From Tretioscincus oriximinensis (lineage: Eukaryota; Chordata; Lepidosauria; Squamata; Gymnophthalmidae), in assembly GCA_022410635.1 (NCBI GenBank), contig JAJVDF010000015.1, positions 2,242,401-2,306,400 of the forward strand: a stretch of DNA of 64,000 nucleotides. Reading direction: 5' to 3'. The position numbers and the translations under genes are program-made. The notes beneath the pieces were generated by a model that worked only from the letters and a program-made list of their open reading frames with translations, searched no databases and was not told the origin of the DNA. Numbering within the stretch: the first letter of the stretch is position 1; each line of letters opens with the position of its first letter. Of the stretch, positions 63,680 to 64,000 are shown in pieces.

Positions 63680-64000
63680 CAAATTGAGAAATTACGGTTC
63701 TTTAAAATTAAACCTAGTATTCATGGATTTTAGATGGTAAGGAATGAGGTGGAGAAGGAAAACCACAGTGACCTTAGAAATACTTTGCTGGATTGGTACA
63801 AAGAGTAACAATCCGCTCCAGCAATTCGTTATCATTCTGGTACCAACTGATTCAATGGCTGCACCCAGACAAGGCCTATTAGCTGGGATTATCCTGCATC
63901 TATATTGCAAATGCAATCCCAACATTAGCCTGGGATATAGGGGTGAATTCCCAAAATTTCTTCAAGGGGAAATAACTAATTCTAATCTCAAAATTACGAT
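63680..64000. other. Noncoding stretch, nothing recognised
   Basis: No supported feature up to the window end. Confidence 0.25.

Noticed and set aside
1..64000. CRISPR array, prophage, operon, plasmid or other microbial system
   Set aside because: No regular spacer-repeat array, no bacterial gene order and no ribosome-binding sites. All repeats are vertebrate mobile elements.
1..64000. Endogenous retrovirus
   Set aside because: No LTR pair, primer-binding site, or gag/pol/env-like frame was seen. All reverse-transcriptase text belongs to non-LTR LINEs (CR1, L1, L2).
1..64000. Single n characters as assembly gaps
   Set aside because: They are isolated single ambiguous bases spaced irregularly, except a small cluster in the 45.4-kb array. 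They look like low-confidence or heterozygous calls, not sized gaps.

Overview
The window looks like a gene-poor stretch of a squamate reptile (lizard) chromosome. This is inferred from its mix of repeats. There are CR1 LINE copies ending in TTCTTATG octamers, a vertebrate L1, L2 tails, two tRNA-derived SINE families of a kind I know from squamates, several hAT and Tc1/mariner miniature elements, and long trinucleotide microsatellites. I found no convincing protein-coding exon of a host gene, no rRNA, no functional tRNA gene, no CRISPR array and nothing bacterial or viral. The long open frames are LINE ORF2 remnants, translated microsatellites or translated SINE tails.

Layout. 1-5 kb: a CR1 copy inside one half of a local duplication whose other half is the empty site, then an unassigned repeat and an old CR1. 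5-16 kb: scattered CR1, SINE and L2 fragments and a 190-bp TGC/TTG microsatellite. 16-22 kb: a full SINE, a candidate conserved element, the best CR1 ORF2 fragment (18.8-19.8 kb) and a second copy of the 4.3-kb repeat. 22-29 kb: a hAT element with near-identical target duplications, and an L2 tail carrying an inverted, identical 84-bp copy of sequence 1.4 kb away. 29-41 kb: tRNA SINEs, including three nested in one another at 39.5-40.5 kb, a double-hairpin palindrome at 32.2 kb and a CR1 reverse-transcriptase pseudogene at 41 kb. 41-51 kb: mostly plain sequence, two large 9-bp-periodic microsatellites, two CR1 copies and a Tc1-like miniature element. 51.5-54.6 kb: a dense nest with a 1.77-kb hAT framed by 8-bp target duplications and invaded by several repeats, and a hairpin-rich hAT inside an L2 tail. 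55-59 kb: candidate conserved noncoding blocks. 59.4-61.7 kb: an L1 with a textbook 5' inversion. 63.1-63.7 kb: a second copy of the 22-kb hAT with perfect target duplications.

Between the repeats lie AT-rich blocks with many TAATTA/ATTA-type homeodomain-like words and no simple-repeat character (for example 7.85-8.3, 17.6-17.8, 27.6-27.85, 31.6-31.96, 34.5-34.76, 57.9-58.1 and 58.7-59.06 kb). They resemble conserved noncoding enhancers of a gene desert around a developmental regulator, but this is only a visual judgement without alignment. Single n characters recur throughout and mark ambiguous bases, not gaps.

The most distinctive features are structural records of past events: a paralogous empty site for a CR1 insertion, an identical inverted 84-bp templated insertion, an L1 twin-priming inversion, layered SINE insertions with readable target duplications, and several apparently unclassified dispersed repeats, of which at least two or three copies occur in this window.
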